64,000 nt of DNA from Bradyrhizobium sp. 141 (GCF_023074055.1 NZ_JADPKR010000094.1:62001-126000), one strand, 5' to 3'; counted from the first letter of the stretch, positions 26,624 to 38,922 are shown. Notes: generated by a model not told the origin, from the sequence alone. A program made the numbers and translations.

Positions 26624-27850
26624 TCAGTGACCGGTCTCGCTGGAGATGATGTCGCCGAACGGCTCCCATTTCCGGCCCTTGAAGCGCATCATCTGGAGCT
26701 GCTCGATCGGGGCAAAATTGTCCGGCGCGGTGTTGATCTTGATGCCGGGCAGCAGCGTGTCGGGTGCGAAATCCTTCAGGCGGGCGGCCTGCTTCATGAC
26801 GTTCTCGCGGGTGAGATCGTCGCCGCACATCTGCAACACCTTCACCATGGTCTGCGCGGCGGCGTAACCGAACACGACGCCGGCATCGAGCTTGTTGGCC
26901 TTGGGATCGTATTGCGCGAGGAAACTATAGAACCTCTTCATGCCGTCGTCGGCGTTCCACTGCGGATCGGCGCCGTCCTTGAGGTAGCTCGCCGACAGGA
27001 TGCCCTGGGAGATCTCGAGGCCCGCCGGCTCGATCACGCCGCCGACCGAGGCCGAGACGTTGGAGACGATGTGGACCGGATGCCAGTTGATCTCCGCCGC
27101 CTTCTTGATCGCCTGCGCGGCGAACTTCGGCGTGGTGATGCTGATGAACACGTCGGCGCCCGAGGCCTTCAGCTTGACGACGTGTTCATCGATCGCGGGC
27201 TCGGAGGTGTCGTAGGCCTCCTCCAGCACGATCATCGAGGCCTTGGCGCCGAGACCGTCCTTCAGCCCCTTCAGATAGTCCTTGCCGAAATCGTCGTTCT
27301 GGTAGAGCACGCCGATCTTTCCGTCAGGCTTTTCCTTCATGATGTACTTGGCATAGATGCGCGCTTCGCTCGCGTAGCTCGGCTGCCAGCCCATGGTCCA
27401 GGGATATTGCTTGGGATCGTTCCACTTCGAGGCGCCGCTCGCCACGAACAATTGCGGCACCTTCTTCTCGTTCATGTATTTGCGGATGGCGCCGTTGGTG
27501 GACGTTCCGAGCGAACCGAAAATCAGGAGCACCCCGTCGCTCTCGACCAGCTTGCGTGCCTGCTCCACCGTCTTCGGTGGCGAATAGGCGTCGTCATAGG
27601 AGATGAACCTGATCTTGCGACCGTTGATGCCGCCCTCGGCGTTGACCTTGCTGAAATAGGCTTCCTCGGCCTTGCCGATCGCGGCATAGGCCGAGGCCGG
27701 GCCGCTATAGGGCATGATGTTGCCGATCTTGATCTCGGTATCGGAGGCGCCGCTGTCGTACTTTTTCTGCGCCAGTGCCGGGTTGCTCATCGCAGTGCAC
27801 AAAGCGAGCCCGGTCCAGAGGGCCACAACCTGAAAACGAACGGCGGTCAT
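26624..27850 (-). CDS. Liv-type ABC solute-binding protein, paralogue 3 of 4
   Basis: A 408-residue member of the array and probably the most divergent by eye: KYDSGASDTEIKIG at the mature start, SLGTSTNGAIRKYMNEKK where the others have LGTPPNSAIQKY-like sequence, and FIAQ-region changes (FVASGASKWNDPKQYPWTMG). The signal peptide ends NPALAQ. The ATG at 27850 follows ggagaac. I see no strong terminator immediately downstream. It shares the same putative permease partners. Confidence 0.87.
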   Translation of the reverse strand: MTAVRFQVVALWTGLALCTAMSNPALAQKKYDSGASDTEIKIGNIMPYSGPASAYAAIGKAEEAYFSKVNAEGGINGRKIRFISYDDAYSPPKTVEQARKLVESDGVLLIFGSLGTSTNGAIRKYMNEKKVPQLFVASGASKWNDPKQYPWTMGWQPSYASEARIYAKYIMKEKPDGKIGVLYQNDDFGKDYLKGLKDGLGAKASMIVLEEAYDTSEPAIDEHVVKLKASGADVFISITTPKFAAQAIKKAAEINWHPVHIVSNVSASVGGVIEPAGLEISQGILSASYLKDGADPQWNADDGMKRFYSFLAQYDPKANKLDAGVVFGYAAAQTMVKVLQMCGDDLTRENVMKQAARLKDFAPDTLLPGIKINTAPDNFAPIEQLQMMRFKGRKWEPFGDIISSETGH

Positions 27851-27913
27851 TGTTCTCCTACCCCGAGTTGGATCGGCGCCGCATTGAACAAGATTGACGC
27901 CAGCCGTCAACAA

Positions 27914-27943
27914 AAAGCCCCCGCGATCGTTCGCGGGGGCTTT
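27914..27943 (-). terminator. Terminator after receptor 4
   Basis: A perfect 13-bp stem, aaagcccccgcga and its complement, with a TCGT loop and a T-run on the minus strand. It closes the operon livG-livF-livH-livM-receptor 4 and separates it from the three downstream receptor genes. Confidence 0.9.
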
Positions 27944-27970
27944 CGAGGGGCGGACTATTGCGTCAGCGTG

Positions 27971-29206
27971 TCACTCGGAAGCGACGTCGCCGCTGATGAT
28001 CTCGCCAAACAGTTCCCACTTCTCACCCTTGAAGCGCTGCATCTGGAGCTGCGAAATCGGGGCGAAGTCGGTGGCGCTGGTGTTGAGCTTGACGCCGGGC
28101 AGCATGGTGTCCGGCGTGAAGTCCTTCAACGAGGCCGCCTGCTTCATGATGTTGGCGCGGGTCAGATCGTCGCCGCACATTTCCAGCACCTTGGCGAGGG
28201 TCGAGGCGGCGCCATAGCCGTACACCATGCTGGTGTCCGACTTGTCGGCGCCCGGCATGTACTTGTCGACGAACTCGTTCCACTTTTTCATGCCGGGGTC
28301 GTTGGCCCACTGCGGATCCGTCGAATCCTTGGCATAGGCCGCCGACAGCACGCCCTGCGCGTTCTCGAAACCGGCCGGCTTCATCACGCTGCCGACCGAG
28401 ATCGACACGTTGGTAAGGATTTGGAGCGGCTTCCAGCTCAGCTCGGCGGTCTTCTTGATGGTCTGGGCCGCGAACTTCGGCGTGGTGTAGATCAGCAGCA
28501 CGTCGGGATTGGCGGCCTTGATCTTGACGATATGGCCGTCGATCGACGGCTCGGAGACCTCGTAGCTCTCCTCCATGATGATCATGGACGAGGCCTTGGC
28601 GCCGAGGCCGTCCTTGGTGCCCTTGAGGTAGTCTTTGCCGAAATCGTCGTTCTGATAGAGGATCGCGACCTTGGCGTCCGGCTTCTCTTTCATCAGCCAT
28701 TTCGCGTAGATCTGCGCTTCGCTCTGGTAGGAGGGCTGCCAGCCGATGGTCCAGGGGAAGTTCTTCGGGTCGTTCCACTTGGTGGCGCCGGTGGCGACGA
28801 AGAGCTGCGGGATCTTCTTGGCGTTGAGGTATTTCTGGATCGCCGTGTTCGAGGGCGTGCCGAGCGGGTTGAACACCACCAGAACCTCGTCGCTCTCGAC
28901 CAGCTTGCGGACCTGCTCGACGGCCTTCGGCGGCGAATAGCCGTCGTCGTAGGTGACGAAGTTGATCTTGCGGCCGTTGATGCCGCCCTTGTCGTTGATC
29001 ATCCGGAAATAGGCTTCTTCGGTCTTGCCGATGACGCCATAAGCCGACGCCGGACCGCTATACGGCATGATGTTGCCGATCTTGATCTCGGTGTCGGACG
29101 CCCCGGTGTCGTATTTCTTTTGAGCGAGTGCAGCGCCGGAGGTGAGGGCAATGGCCGCCGTTGCCGTGACCAGCGCGGCGGCTCGCAGTGTTCTTTCAAA
29201 ACGCAA
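27971..29206 (-). CDS. Liv-type ABC solute-binding protein, paralogue 4, operon member
   Basis: A 411-residue paralogue that lies 39 bases downstream of livM and ends at a terminator, so it is the receptor co-transcribed with the permease. The signal peptide ends GAALAQ and the mature part opens KKYDTGASDTEIKIGNIMPY. A TTG at 29206 is the start: aaggag (29212-29218 on the minus strand) is well placed and no ATG lies nearby. It ends DVASE, where paralogues 1 and 2 end DVGG. Confidence 0.9.
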   Translation of the reverse strand: MRFERTLRAAALVTATAAIALTSGAALAQKKYDTGASDTEIKIGNIMPYSGPASAYGVIGKTEEAYFRMINDKGGINGRKINFVTYDDGYSPPKAVEQVRKLVESDEVLVVFNPLGTPSNTAIQKYLNAKKIPQLFVATGATKWNDPKNFPWTIGWQPSYQSEAQIYAKWLMKEKPDAKVAILYQNDDFGKDYLKGTKDGLGAKASSMIIMEESYEVSEPSIDGHIVKIKAANPDVLLIYTTPKFAAQTIKKTAELSWKPLQILTNVSISVGSVMKPAGFENAQGVLSAAYAKDSTDPQWANDPGMKKWNEFVDKYMPGADKSDTSMVYGYGAASTLAKVLEMCGDDLTRANIMKQAASLKDFTPDTMLPGVKLNTSATDFAPISQLQMQRFKGEKWELFGEIISGDVASE

Positions 29207-29244
29207 TTCGGTCTCCTTCGTTTAAACAACAGTCTTTGCGAGTT

Positions 29245-30264
29245 TCAGTTTCTTCTGAGCTTGTCGGCGAATTGCTGGCCCAGGATCGCGATCTGCCTCG
29301 CGCCATGCGGCACGAGGTAGATGACGAGGAACAGCAGGACGCCGAATACCGCGCCGGAGAGGCCCTTGGAGATGCTTTCCGCCATGTTCGGCACGAAGAT
29401 GATGAAGGCAGCACCGACGAACGAGCCGGGCAGCCAGCCGACGCCGCCGACGACCATGCCGAGGAACAGCGAGATCGCCAGCGTGATGGTGTAGCTGTCG
29501 GGCGCGACGAACTGCACGGCGATGGCGCCAAGCGAGCCGGCAACGCCGGTAATGCCGGCGGACACCCCGAAGGCCAGCGTCTTGTACCGCGCGACGTTGA
29601 CACCCATCGAGGAGGCCGCGATCTCGTTGTCGCGGATCGCCATGAAGGCGCGGCCCGAGCGGGAGCGCAGCAGGTTCACCGAGAAGATGTAGATCGCGAG
29701 CGTCACGAGGAGGGTGAAATAGTACAACCACATGTCCTGCGACATCGGCAGGCCGAATGGCGCGTCAGGCTTGGTGACGACGAGGCCCTGCACGCCGCCG
29801 GTCCAGTGCTCGAGGAAGTTCAGCTTCAGCAGCTGCGGCATCGCGGTGGCAAGCGCGAAGGTCGCGAGCGCGAGATAGACGCCCGAAAGCCGCAGCGCCG
29901 GCTTGCCGAACAGGTAACCGAATCCGAAGCAGACCGTTGCGGAAATCGGAATCGTCAGCGCGTAGTTGATGTTGGCGTGCTCCATCAGCACCGCCGACGT
30001 ATAGGCGCCGACGGCGTAGAACGCGCTCTGGCCGAGCGAGAACTGGCCGGAGCCACCCGTCAGGATGTTCAGCGCCAGCACGGCCAGCCCGTAGATCAGG
30101 AGCATCGTCATCTGGAAGATGATGAAGTTCTTGACGAACACCGGCACGATCAACAGCACCACCAGCACCAACAGCGAGGTGCCCGTGCCCAGCGTCATGG
30201 CCCGCTTCGGAACCGCCTCGACCGCTTCGTGGCCTTCGCCAACGACTTCTTCTGCAGCGCTCAT
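29245..30264 (-). CDS. livM: Liv-type ABC permease (LivM-like)
   Basis: A 339-residue membrane permease with LivM motifs LTGGSGQFSLGQSAFYAVGAY (positions about 88-108) and the EAA-like FMAIRDNEIAASSMGVNVAR. A charged cytoplasmic leader of about 25 residues precedes the first helix. The ATG at 30264 is two bases after the livH stop; a TTG at 30270 would overlap that stop as TTGA and is also possible. It forms the heterodimeric pore with LivH. Confidence 0.9.
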   Translation of the reverse strand: MSAAEEVVGEGHEAVEAVPKRAMTLGTGTSLLVLVVLLIVPVFVKNFIIFQMTMLLIYGLAVLALNILTGGSGQFSLGQSAFYAVGAYTSAVLMEHANINYALTIPISATVCFGFGYLFGKPALRLSGVYLALATFALATAMPQLLKLNFLEHWTGGVQGLVVTKPDAPFGLPMSQDMWLYYFTLLVTLAIYIFSVNLLRSRSGRAFMAIRDNEIAASSMGVNVARYKTLAFGVSAGITGVAGSLGAIAVQFVAPDSYTITLAISLFLGMVVGGVGWLPGSFVGAAFIIFVPNMAESISKGLSGAVFGVLLFLVIYLVPHGARQIAILGQQFADKLRRN

Positions 30265-30266
30265 GA

Positions 30267-31145
30267 TCAAACTCGCTTGACGATTTGCCGGCCGAACAGG
30301 CCAGCGGGTTTGACGACCAGGACGGAGATGATCAGCGCGAGCGCGATCGGAAGTTTCAGCTCGTTGCCGACGCCGGGGATGTAGGTGCCGGCGAGGTTCT
30401 CGAAGACGCCGACCAGGAAGCCGCCGACCACGGCGCCGAACGGGCTGGTCAGTCCGCCGAGCACCGCGGCGGCGAAGCCGTAGATCAGCACGCCGCCCAT
30501 CATGTTGGGCTCGAGGAACACGACCGGAGCAATCAGCATGCCGGCGATCGCACCAATCGCGGTCGCCATGCCCCAGCCGAGCGCGATCATCCAGGACGTG
30601 TTGATGCCGACCAGCCGGGCCGATTCAGGCACCGAGGCGGCCGCACGCATCGCAAGGCCGATGCGCGTGTACTGGAAGAAGAAGTAGAGGCCGAGCAGCA
30701 GCAGCACGGTGACGCCGATCATGCCGGCCTGGTGGGTCGAGATCAGCTGGCTGCCCAGGAACGGCGAGGAGCCGAACGGGGTCGGATACTGCTTGATGGT
30801 GAAGTCCCAGATCAGGCCGGCCGAGGAGTTGATGATCGCAAACAGCGCGATGAAGCCGGCGACATTGGTCAGCACCGGTGCCTTGGCGAGCGGCTTGAAC
30901 AGGATGCGCTCGATCGCGATGCCGGCGACAAAGGAGAATGCCAGCGTGATGATGAAGGCGGCCCAATAGGACACGCCCCACTGCATCAGCTGCCAAGAGA
31001 TGAAGGTCGAGAACATCGCCATCTCGCCTTGCGCGAAGTTGAGATGGTCGATGGCCTGGTAGATCATGACCACGGCGAGCGCCATACAGGCATAGATCGC
31101 GCCGGTGGCGATGCCGGCCAGGACCTGGTTAGTGAACAGCTCCAT
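30267..31145 (-). CDS. livH: Liv-type ABC permease (LivH-like)
   Basis: A 292-residue permease opening MELFTNQVLAGIATGAIYAC, with the LivH segment IDHLNFAQGEMAMFSTFISW and the coupling loop GLAMRAAASVPESARLVGIN. The ATG at 31145 is 13 bases after the livF stop. It pairs with LivM to import the ligands delivered by the receptors downstream. Confidence 0.92.
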   Translation of the reverse strand: MELFTNQVLAGIATGAIYACMALAVVMIYQAIDHLNFAQGEMAMFSTFISWQLMQWGVSYWAAFIITLAFSFVAGIAIERILFKPLAKAPVLTNVAGFIALFAIINSSAGLIWDFTIKQYPTPFGSSPFLGSQLISTHQAGMIGVTVLLLLGLYFFFQYTRIGLAMRAAASVPESARLVGINTSWMIALGWGMATAIGAIAGMLIAPVVFLEPNMMGGVLIYGFAAAVLGGLTSPFGAVVGGFLVGVFENLAGTYIPGVGNELKLPIALALIISVLVVKPAGLFGRQIVKRV

Positions 31146-31158
31146 TGTCCCGGCTCCC

Positions 31159-31868
31159 TCAGTAACCCAGATAGGATTTGCGGATTTCTTCGTTGTTCGC
31201 GATGTCCTTGGCATTGCCCGACATCACGATGCGGCCGGTCTCGATCACATAGGCTTGGTCGGCGAGTTCGAGCGCGAGTTGGGCGTTCTGCTCGACCACC
31301 AGGATCGACACCTTGTCCTCGCGGTTGATCTTGCCGAGGATGCCGAACAGGTCGCGCACGACCAGCGGGGCGAGGCCGAAGGACGGCTCGTCCAGCAGCA
31401 TCAGCCGCGGCCGCAGCATCAGGGCACGGGCAACCGCGAGCATTTGCTGCTCGCCGCCGGACAGCGTGCCGGCCTGCTGAGTGTGGCGCTGCTTCAGCAC
31501 CGGGAAATGCGCGTACATCCGCTCGATGTCGGAGACGATGCCGGCGCTGTCCTTGCGGGTGATGGCCCCGAGCTGGAGGTTCTCCTCCACCGTCATGGTG
31601 GTGAAGGTGCCGCGGCCCTGCGGCACATGGGCGATGCCGAACCGCACGATGTTCTCGGTCGAGCGGTTGTTCAGCGGCTTGCCGTCGAACTCGATCGCGC
31701 CGGTCGAGCGCACCATGTTGCAGATCGCGCGCAGCGTGGTGGTCTTGCCGGCGCCGTTGGCACCCAGCAGCGTCACGAGCGAGCCCTCGTTGAGCGAGAA
31801 GGACAGGCCATGGAGCGCCTGGACCTGGCCGTAATAGGCGCGCAGGTCCTTGACGTTGAGCAGCGTCG

Positions 31869-31872
<4 letters not shown>
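31159..31872 (-). CDS. livF: Liv-type ABC ATPase (LivF-like)
   Basis: A 237-residue ATPase with Walker A GANGAGKTT (residues 37-45), LSGGEQQMLAVARAL and Walker B LMLLDEPSFGLAP. It overlaps the livG stop by four bases and energises the LivH-LivM pore. Confidence 0.93.
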
Positions 31873-32666
<794 letters not shown>

Positions 32667-32732
32667 CTCGTCTCGCCCACATCGTTCAGTGAGCGAAGGG
32701 GCGATGCGAACCGCTCCCGATGATGACAAAGG

Positions 32733-33599
32733 CTATCTGAATCCCTCGGCCACACGCGCAACTTTCCCTCCTGATTTCAGCTTTTTGCTGACGTCTTTTT
32801 TGGAATGCGGCATCAGACCCCCGAGCGCCGCTTCGATGTTCCTTACCATCGCTAAGAGACGCGGTCCAATGTCGTTGATCAAATGCTCTTCCGTGAAACG
32901 GAATGCGGGCGCGCCGCAATTGAATGCGTAAGGACCGGTTCCGTCGTTGAGCTTGAGCGCGACGCCGGCGGCGCCGATGTCGTCGTGCCAGTCGCCGACG
33001 GAGATCGCAAAGCCGTATTTCGCGACGGTCTCGCCGGAACGTTCCAATCCATCGCGCATCTTCGGCCAGCGGCTGCCGTAATGCTCGCGCAGCAGGCGCG
33101 AGAGTTCTGCGCGATCGTCGCTGTCGAGCGCCCAGAAATAGGCGCGACCCATCGCGCTGGTTGCAATCGGCACGCGGGCCCCGACGTCAAGTTGGACACC
33201 GACCGTCTCGCTGCCGCGGCTCTGCCCGAAATAGATCATGCTGTGACGGTCGCGGCCGCCGACGGCGACGGCGCCGCCGGTCGCGCGCATCACGTCCTCG
33301 CGAAACGGTTCGGACAAATGCCGAACACCGAGATTGGCGAGCGCTGCGTAGCCGAGCGACATGGCGGCGGGCGTGAGCTGGTACTTCTCGAAGCGGGGAA
33401 CCGGCGCCAGATAGCCGAGCTTGGTCAGTGTATAGGTCAGGCGTGACACGGTCGGCTTCGGCAGGTTGGTCCGCGCCGCGATCTCCTGATTGCCGAGAAG
33501 GCCGTCATTGGGTTCGAATGCGCGCAATACGTCCAGTCCGCGGGAAAGCGCGACGACGAAGTTCCGATCGGTCGCGGTCTTCTTTCCTGTACGCTTCAT
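32733..33599 (-). CDS. IclR-family transcriptional regulator
   Basis: A 288-residue IclR protein: N-terminal winged helix (SRGLDVLRAFEPNDGLLGNQ, then AARTNLPKPTVSRLTYTLTKLGYL) and a C-terminal effector domain with VGARVPIATSAMGRAYFWAL, the usual ligand pocket region. It lies between the importer operon and the divergent acyl-CoA operon and probably controls both. The palindrome at 33667-33685 is its likely operator. The effector may be a dicarboxylate or acyl-CoA; this is inference. Confidence 0.88.
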   Translation of the reverse strand: MKRTGKKTATDRNFVVALSRGLDVLRAFEPNDGLLGNQEIAARTNLPKPTVSRLTYTLTKLGYLAPVPRFEKYQLTPAAMSLGYAALANLGVRHLSEPFREDVMRATGGAVAVGGRDRHSMIYFGQSRGSETVGVQLDVGARVPIATSAMGRAYFWALDSDDRAELSRLLREHYGSRWPKMRDGLERSGETVAKYGFAISVGDWHDDIGAAGVALKLNDGTGPYAFNCGAPAFRFTEEHLINDIGPRLLAMVRNIEAALGGLMPHSKKDVSKKLKSGGKVARVAEGFR

Positions 33600-33666
33600 C
33601 CCTGATCTGCTTCTTGCGCGGAGTCGTTGACAACGTCCGTGCTTCAAAATAACCCTGCCGTCAAGA

Positions 33667-33685
33667 TGCGGAATTAAATTCCGCA
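33667..33685. promoter_or_regulatory. 19-bp perfect palindrome, probable IclR operator
   Basis: tgcggaattaaattccgca is perfectly symmetrical around one base. It lies 68 bases before the regulator start and 46 bases before the divergent operon's GTG. Its GGAATT/AATTCC core resembles known IclR-family sites. Confidence 0.75.
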
Positions 33686-33730
33686 CCGCGAAATCGACAA
33701 AAGTATATAGCCCCACCAAGGAGGGACACC

Positions 33731-35827
<2,097 letters not shown>

Positions 35828-35852
35828 TGGGGCTTTGCGCTCCAACTCTCAG

Positions 35853-35888
35853 TCATTCCGGGTTCGCCCTTCGGGCGCCCCGGAATGA
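35853..35888. repeat. Short palindromic element between pimF- and pimA-like genes
   Basis: tcattccgg and ccggaatga enclose the inner inverted pair cgcccttcgggcg, forming a long hairpin. A related sequence starts at 63305. Within the operon it may attenuate or stabilise the transcript. Confidence 0.75.
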
Positions 35889-35911
35889 TTGCTGTGTGGT
35901 TTAAGGAAGCA

Positions 35912-37573
35912 ATGACCCATCCTGGCGAACAGTTTTACCCCGAGGGCGTGCGGTGGGACGACACCATCGTCCAGGGCTCGCTGCCTGACCTGCTGGCAAA
36001 AGCCGCCGCCGACTACGGCCCGCGCACCGCGCTGGAATTCCGGGACCGTTCGATCACCTATGCCGAGCTCGCCGCGATGGCCGAGCGCGCCGCCGCGGCG
36101 TTCCTGCGCGCCGGCTGCGGCAAGGGCACGTCAGTCGCGCTGTTCCTCGGCAATTCGCCGGATCACCCCGTCAATTTCTTCGGCGCGCTGAGGGCCGGCG
36201 CCCGCATTGCGCATCTGTCGCCGCTCGACGGCGAGATCGCACTGACGCACAAGGTCTCCGATTCCGGCTCGCGCCTGCTCGTCACGTCCAATCTCGCAGC
36301 GCTGCTGCCGAACGCGCTGAAGTTTCTGGAGAAGGGGCTGATCGATCGCCTCGTCGTCTGCGAGGACGATCATTGGGGCAAGGTCGGCACGCCGCAGGCG
36401 GCGATCCCCAATGATCCCCGCATCGTGACCTTCAAGGCGTTCGTCGAGGGTGCGACCACACCGGCAGAATGGCCTGCCGTGACGGCAGACGACGTCGCGC
36501 TGCTGCAATATACCGGCGGCACCACCGGCCTGCCCAAGGGCGCGATGCTCACGCACGGCAATCTCACCTCCGCTGTGTCGATCTACGACGTCTGGGGCAA
36601 GCCGTCGCGTGCCGCGCGCGGCGACGTGATTGAACGCGCGATCTGCGTGCTGCCGCTGTTCCACATCTATGCGCTCACCGTGGTGCTGCTCTCCTCGCTC
36701 AGCCGCGGCAATCTGATCTCGCTGCATCAGCGCTTCGACGTCGAAGCCGTCATGCGCGACATCGAGGTCAAGCGCGCGACGTATTTTCCGGGCGTGCCGA
36801 CGATGTGGATCGCGATCGCCGCGCTCCCCGACCTCGACAAGCGCGACTTCTCCTCGCTCGCCACCATCGGCTCCGGTGGCGCGCCGCTGCCGGTGGAGAC
36901 CGCGAACTTCTTCGAACGCAAGGTCGGCAAGAAGCTGCGCAGCGGCTGGGGCATGACCGAGACCTGCTCGCCCGGGACCGGTCATCCGCCCACAGGTCCC
37001 GACAAGCCGGGCTCGATCGGCCTGATGCTGCCCGGCATCGAGCTCGATGTGGTCGCGCTGGACAATCCGACAAAAGTGCTGCCGCCGGGCGAAGTCGGCG
37101 AGATCCGCATCAAGGGGCCGAACGTTACTCAAGGCTACTGGAACAAGCCCGAGGGATCGGCGGAGGCCTTCGTCGACGGCCGCTTCCTCACGGGCGACAT
37201 CGGCTATGTCGACACCGACGGCTATTTCTTCCTGGTCGATCGCAAGAAGGACATGATCATCTCCGGCGGCTTCAACGTCTATCCGCAGATGATCGAGCAG
37301 GCGATCTACACCATTCCAGGCGTGCACGAGGTGATCGTGCTCGGCATTCCCGACCCCTATCGCGGCGAGGCCGCAAAGGCCTTCATCAAGCTGAAGCCGG
37401 ACGCAAAGCTGCTCTCGCTAGACGAGCTGCGCGCGCAGCTCGCCGGCAAGCTCGGCAAGCATGAATTACCGGCCGCGGTCGAATTCGTCGACGATCTGCC
37501 GCGCACGCCGGTCGGAAAGTTGTCGCGGCATGAATTGCGCCAGCAGCAGAAACCGTCACAATCCAAACCATAG
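35912..37573 (+). CDS. pimA: Long-chain/dicarboxylic acyl-CoA ligase (PimA-like)
   Basis: A 553-residue ANL-family ligase with LLQYTGGTTGLPKGAM (P-loop, about residues 193-208), GWGMTETCS, the aspartate motif FLTGDIGYVD, DRKKDMIISGG, and the C-terminal lysine segment DLPRTPVGKLSRHELR. It activates fatty or dicarboxylic acids to CoA esters. The ATG at 35912 is chosen for the preceding aaggaag; nine further residues are possible. It is the ligase of the pim-like operon, but other fatty acids are possible substrates. Confidence 0.82.
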   Translation: MTHPGEQFYPEGVRWDDTIVQGSLPDLLAKAAADYGPRTALEFRDRSITYAELAAMAERAAAAFLRAGCGKGTSVALFLGNSPDHPVNFFGALRAGARIAHLSPLDGEIALTHKVSDSGSRLLVTSNLAALLPNALKFLEKGLIDRLVVCEDDHWGKVGTPQAAIPNDPRIVTFKAFVEGATTPAEWPAVTADDVALLQYTGGTTGLPKGAMLTHGNLTSAVSIYDVWGKPSRAARGDVIERAICVLPLFHIYALTVVLLSSLSRGNLISLHQRFDVEAVMRDIEVKRATYFPGVPTMWIAIAALPDLDKRDFSSLATIGSGGAPLPVETANFFERKVGKKLRSGWGMTETCSPGTGHPPTGPDKPGSIGLMLPGIELDVVALDNPTKVLPPGEVGEIRIKGPNVTQGYWNKPEGSAEAFVDGRFLTGDIGYVDTDGYFFLVDRKKDMIISGGFNVYPQMIEQAIYTIPGVHEVIVLGIPDPYRGEAAKAFIKLKPDAKLLSLDELRAQLAGKLGKHELPAAVEFVDDLPRTPVGKLSRHELRQQQKPSQSKP

Positions 37574-37598
37574 ATAAGTAAGTTCACAGGAGGATCCG

Positions 37599-38789
37599 AT
37601 GGATCTCGCATTCACGAAAGAAGAGCAGGCGTTTCGCGAGGAAGTGCGATCATTCTTCCGCGATAACGTGCCGCCGGATACGCGGCGCAAGCTGGTGGAG
37701 GGCCGCCACCTCTCGAAGGACGAGATGGTGACGTGGTGGCGCATCCTCAACAAGAAGGGCTGGGGCGTCAGCCACTGGCCCAAGCAATATGGCGGCACGG
37801 GCTGGACCTCCGTGCAGCACTACATCTTCAACGAGGAGCTGCAGTCCTATCCGGCGCCGCAGCCGCTCGCCTTCGGCGTCAGCATGGTCGGCCCGGTCAT
37901 CTACACCTTCGGCAATGAGGAGCAGAAGAAGCAGTATCTGCCGCGCATCGCCAATGTCGACGATTGGTGGTGCCAGGGCTTCTCCGAGCCCGGCTCCGGC
38001 TCCGACCTCGCCTCGCTCAAGACCAAGGCCGAGCGCAAGGGCGACAAGTGGATCATCAACGGCCAGAAGACCTGGACGACGCTCGCCCAGCACGCCGACA
38101 TGATCTTCTGCCTGTGCCGCACCGACAACAACGCCAAGAAGCAGATGGGCATCTCCTTCATCGTGTTCTCGATGAAGTCGAAGGGCGTCACCGTGCGCCC
38201 GATCCAGACCATCGACGGCGGCGTCGAGGTCAACGAGGTCTTCTTCGACGACGTCGAGGTTCCCTACGAGAACCTGATCGGCGAGGAGAACAAGGGTTGG
38301 GACTACGCGAAATTCCTGCTCGGCAATGAGCGCACCGGCATCGCCCGCGTCGGCGTCTCCAAGGAGCGCATCCGCCGCATCAAGGATCTTGCCTCCAAGG
38401 TCGAGTCCGGCGGCAAGCCGATCATCCAGGACGCCGCGTTCCGCGAGAAGCTGGCGGCCTGCGAGATCGAGCTGAAGGCGCTGGAGCTGACGCAGCTGCG
38501 CGTCGTGGCCGACGAAGGCAAGCATGGCAAGGGCAAGCCCAATCCGGCGTCCTCCGTGCTGAAGATCAAGGGCTCCGAGATCCAGCAGACCACCACCGAG
38601 CTGCTGATGGAAGTGATCGGCCCGTTCGCCGCGCCCTACGATGTGCACGGCGACGATGGTTCGAACGAAGCCATGGACTGGACCGCCCAGATCGCGCCGA
38701 GCTACTTCAACAACCGCAAGGTCTCGATCTACGGCGGCTCCAACGAGATCCAGCGCAACATCATCGCCAAAGCGGTGCTGGGGCTGTGA
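37599..38789 (+). CDS. pimC: Acyl-CoA dehydrogenase, large subunit (PimC-like)
   Basis: A 396-residue flavoprotein. FAD-contact WCQGFSEPGSGSDLASLKTK (about residues 126-145) and INGQKTWTTLAQHAD are intact. In the C-terminal segment IYGGSNEIQ, Gly stands where MCAD-type enzymes have the catalytic Glu, so the base must come from elsewhere, as in other heteromeric acyl-CoA dehydrogenases. Start with aggagg seven bases upstream. It is followed by the partner subunit gene after 133 bases. Confidence 0.87.
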   Translation: MDLAFTKEEQAFREEVRSFFRDNVPPDTRRKLVEGRHLSKDEMVTWWRILNKKGWGVSHWPKQYGGTGWTSVQHYIFNEELQSYPAPQPLAFGVSMVGPVIYTFGNEEQKKQYLPRIANVDDWWCQGFSEPGSGSDLASLKTKAERKGDKWIINGQKTWTTLAQHADMIFCLCRTDNNAKKQMGISFIVFSMKSKGVTVRPIQTIDGGVEVNEVFFDDVEVPYENLIGEENKGWDYAKFLLGNERTGIARVGVSKERIRRIKDLASKVESGGKPIIQDAAFREKLAACEIELKALELTQLRVVADEGKHGKGKPNPASSVLKIKGSEIQQTTTELLMEVIGPFAAPYDVHGDDGSNEAMDWTAQIAPSYFNNRKVSIYGGSNEIQRNIIAKAVLGL

Positions 38790-38813
38790 TCGCACCTCGT
38801 CACCACGCACTTG

Positions 38814-38896
38814 CCGTCATTGCCGGGCTTGACCCGGCCATCCACGCCTAACGGCACGAAGAACGTGGATGCCCGGCACAAGGCCGGGCATGACGA
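38814..38896. repeat. Palindromic intergenic repeat, family A, between pimC and pimD
   Basis: gtcattgccgggcttgaccc and the complementary gcacaaggccgggcatgacg flank an inner atccacg/cgtggat pair. It lies between two genes whose products should act in equal amounts. Confidence 0.85.
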
Positions 38897-38922
38897 CATC
38901 AATACCGGGAGAGTAGAGAAAC

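Noticed and set aside
23681-27943. GC-rich hairpins between receptors considered as recombination or attachment sites
   Set aside because: Stem-loop plus T-run at gene ends is fully explained by transcription termination, and no integrase or transposase is near.
26627-29320. A plus-strand open frame of almost 900 codons opposite the receptor array
   Set aside because: It is antisense to two highly conserved binding-protein genes, its product is a low-complexity His/Arg/Leu/Gly-rich string, and long antisense frames are expected in such GC-rich genes.
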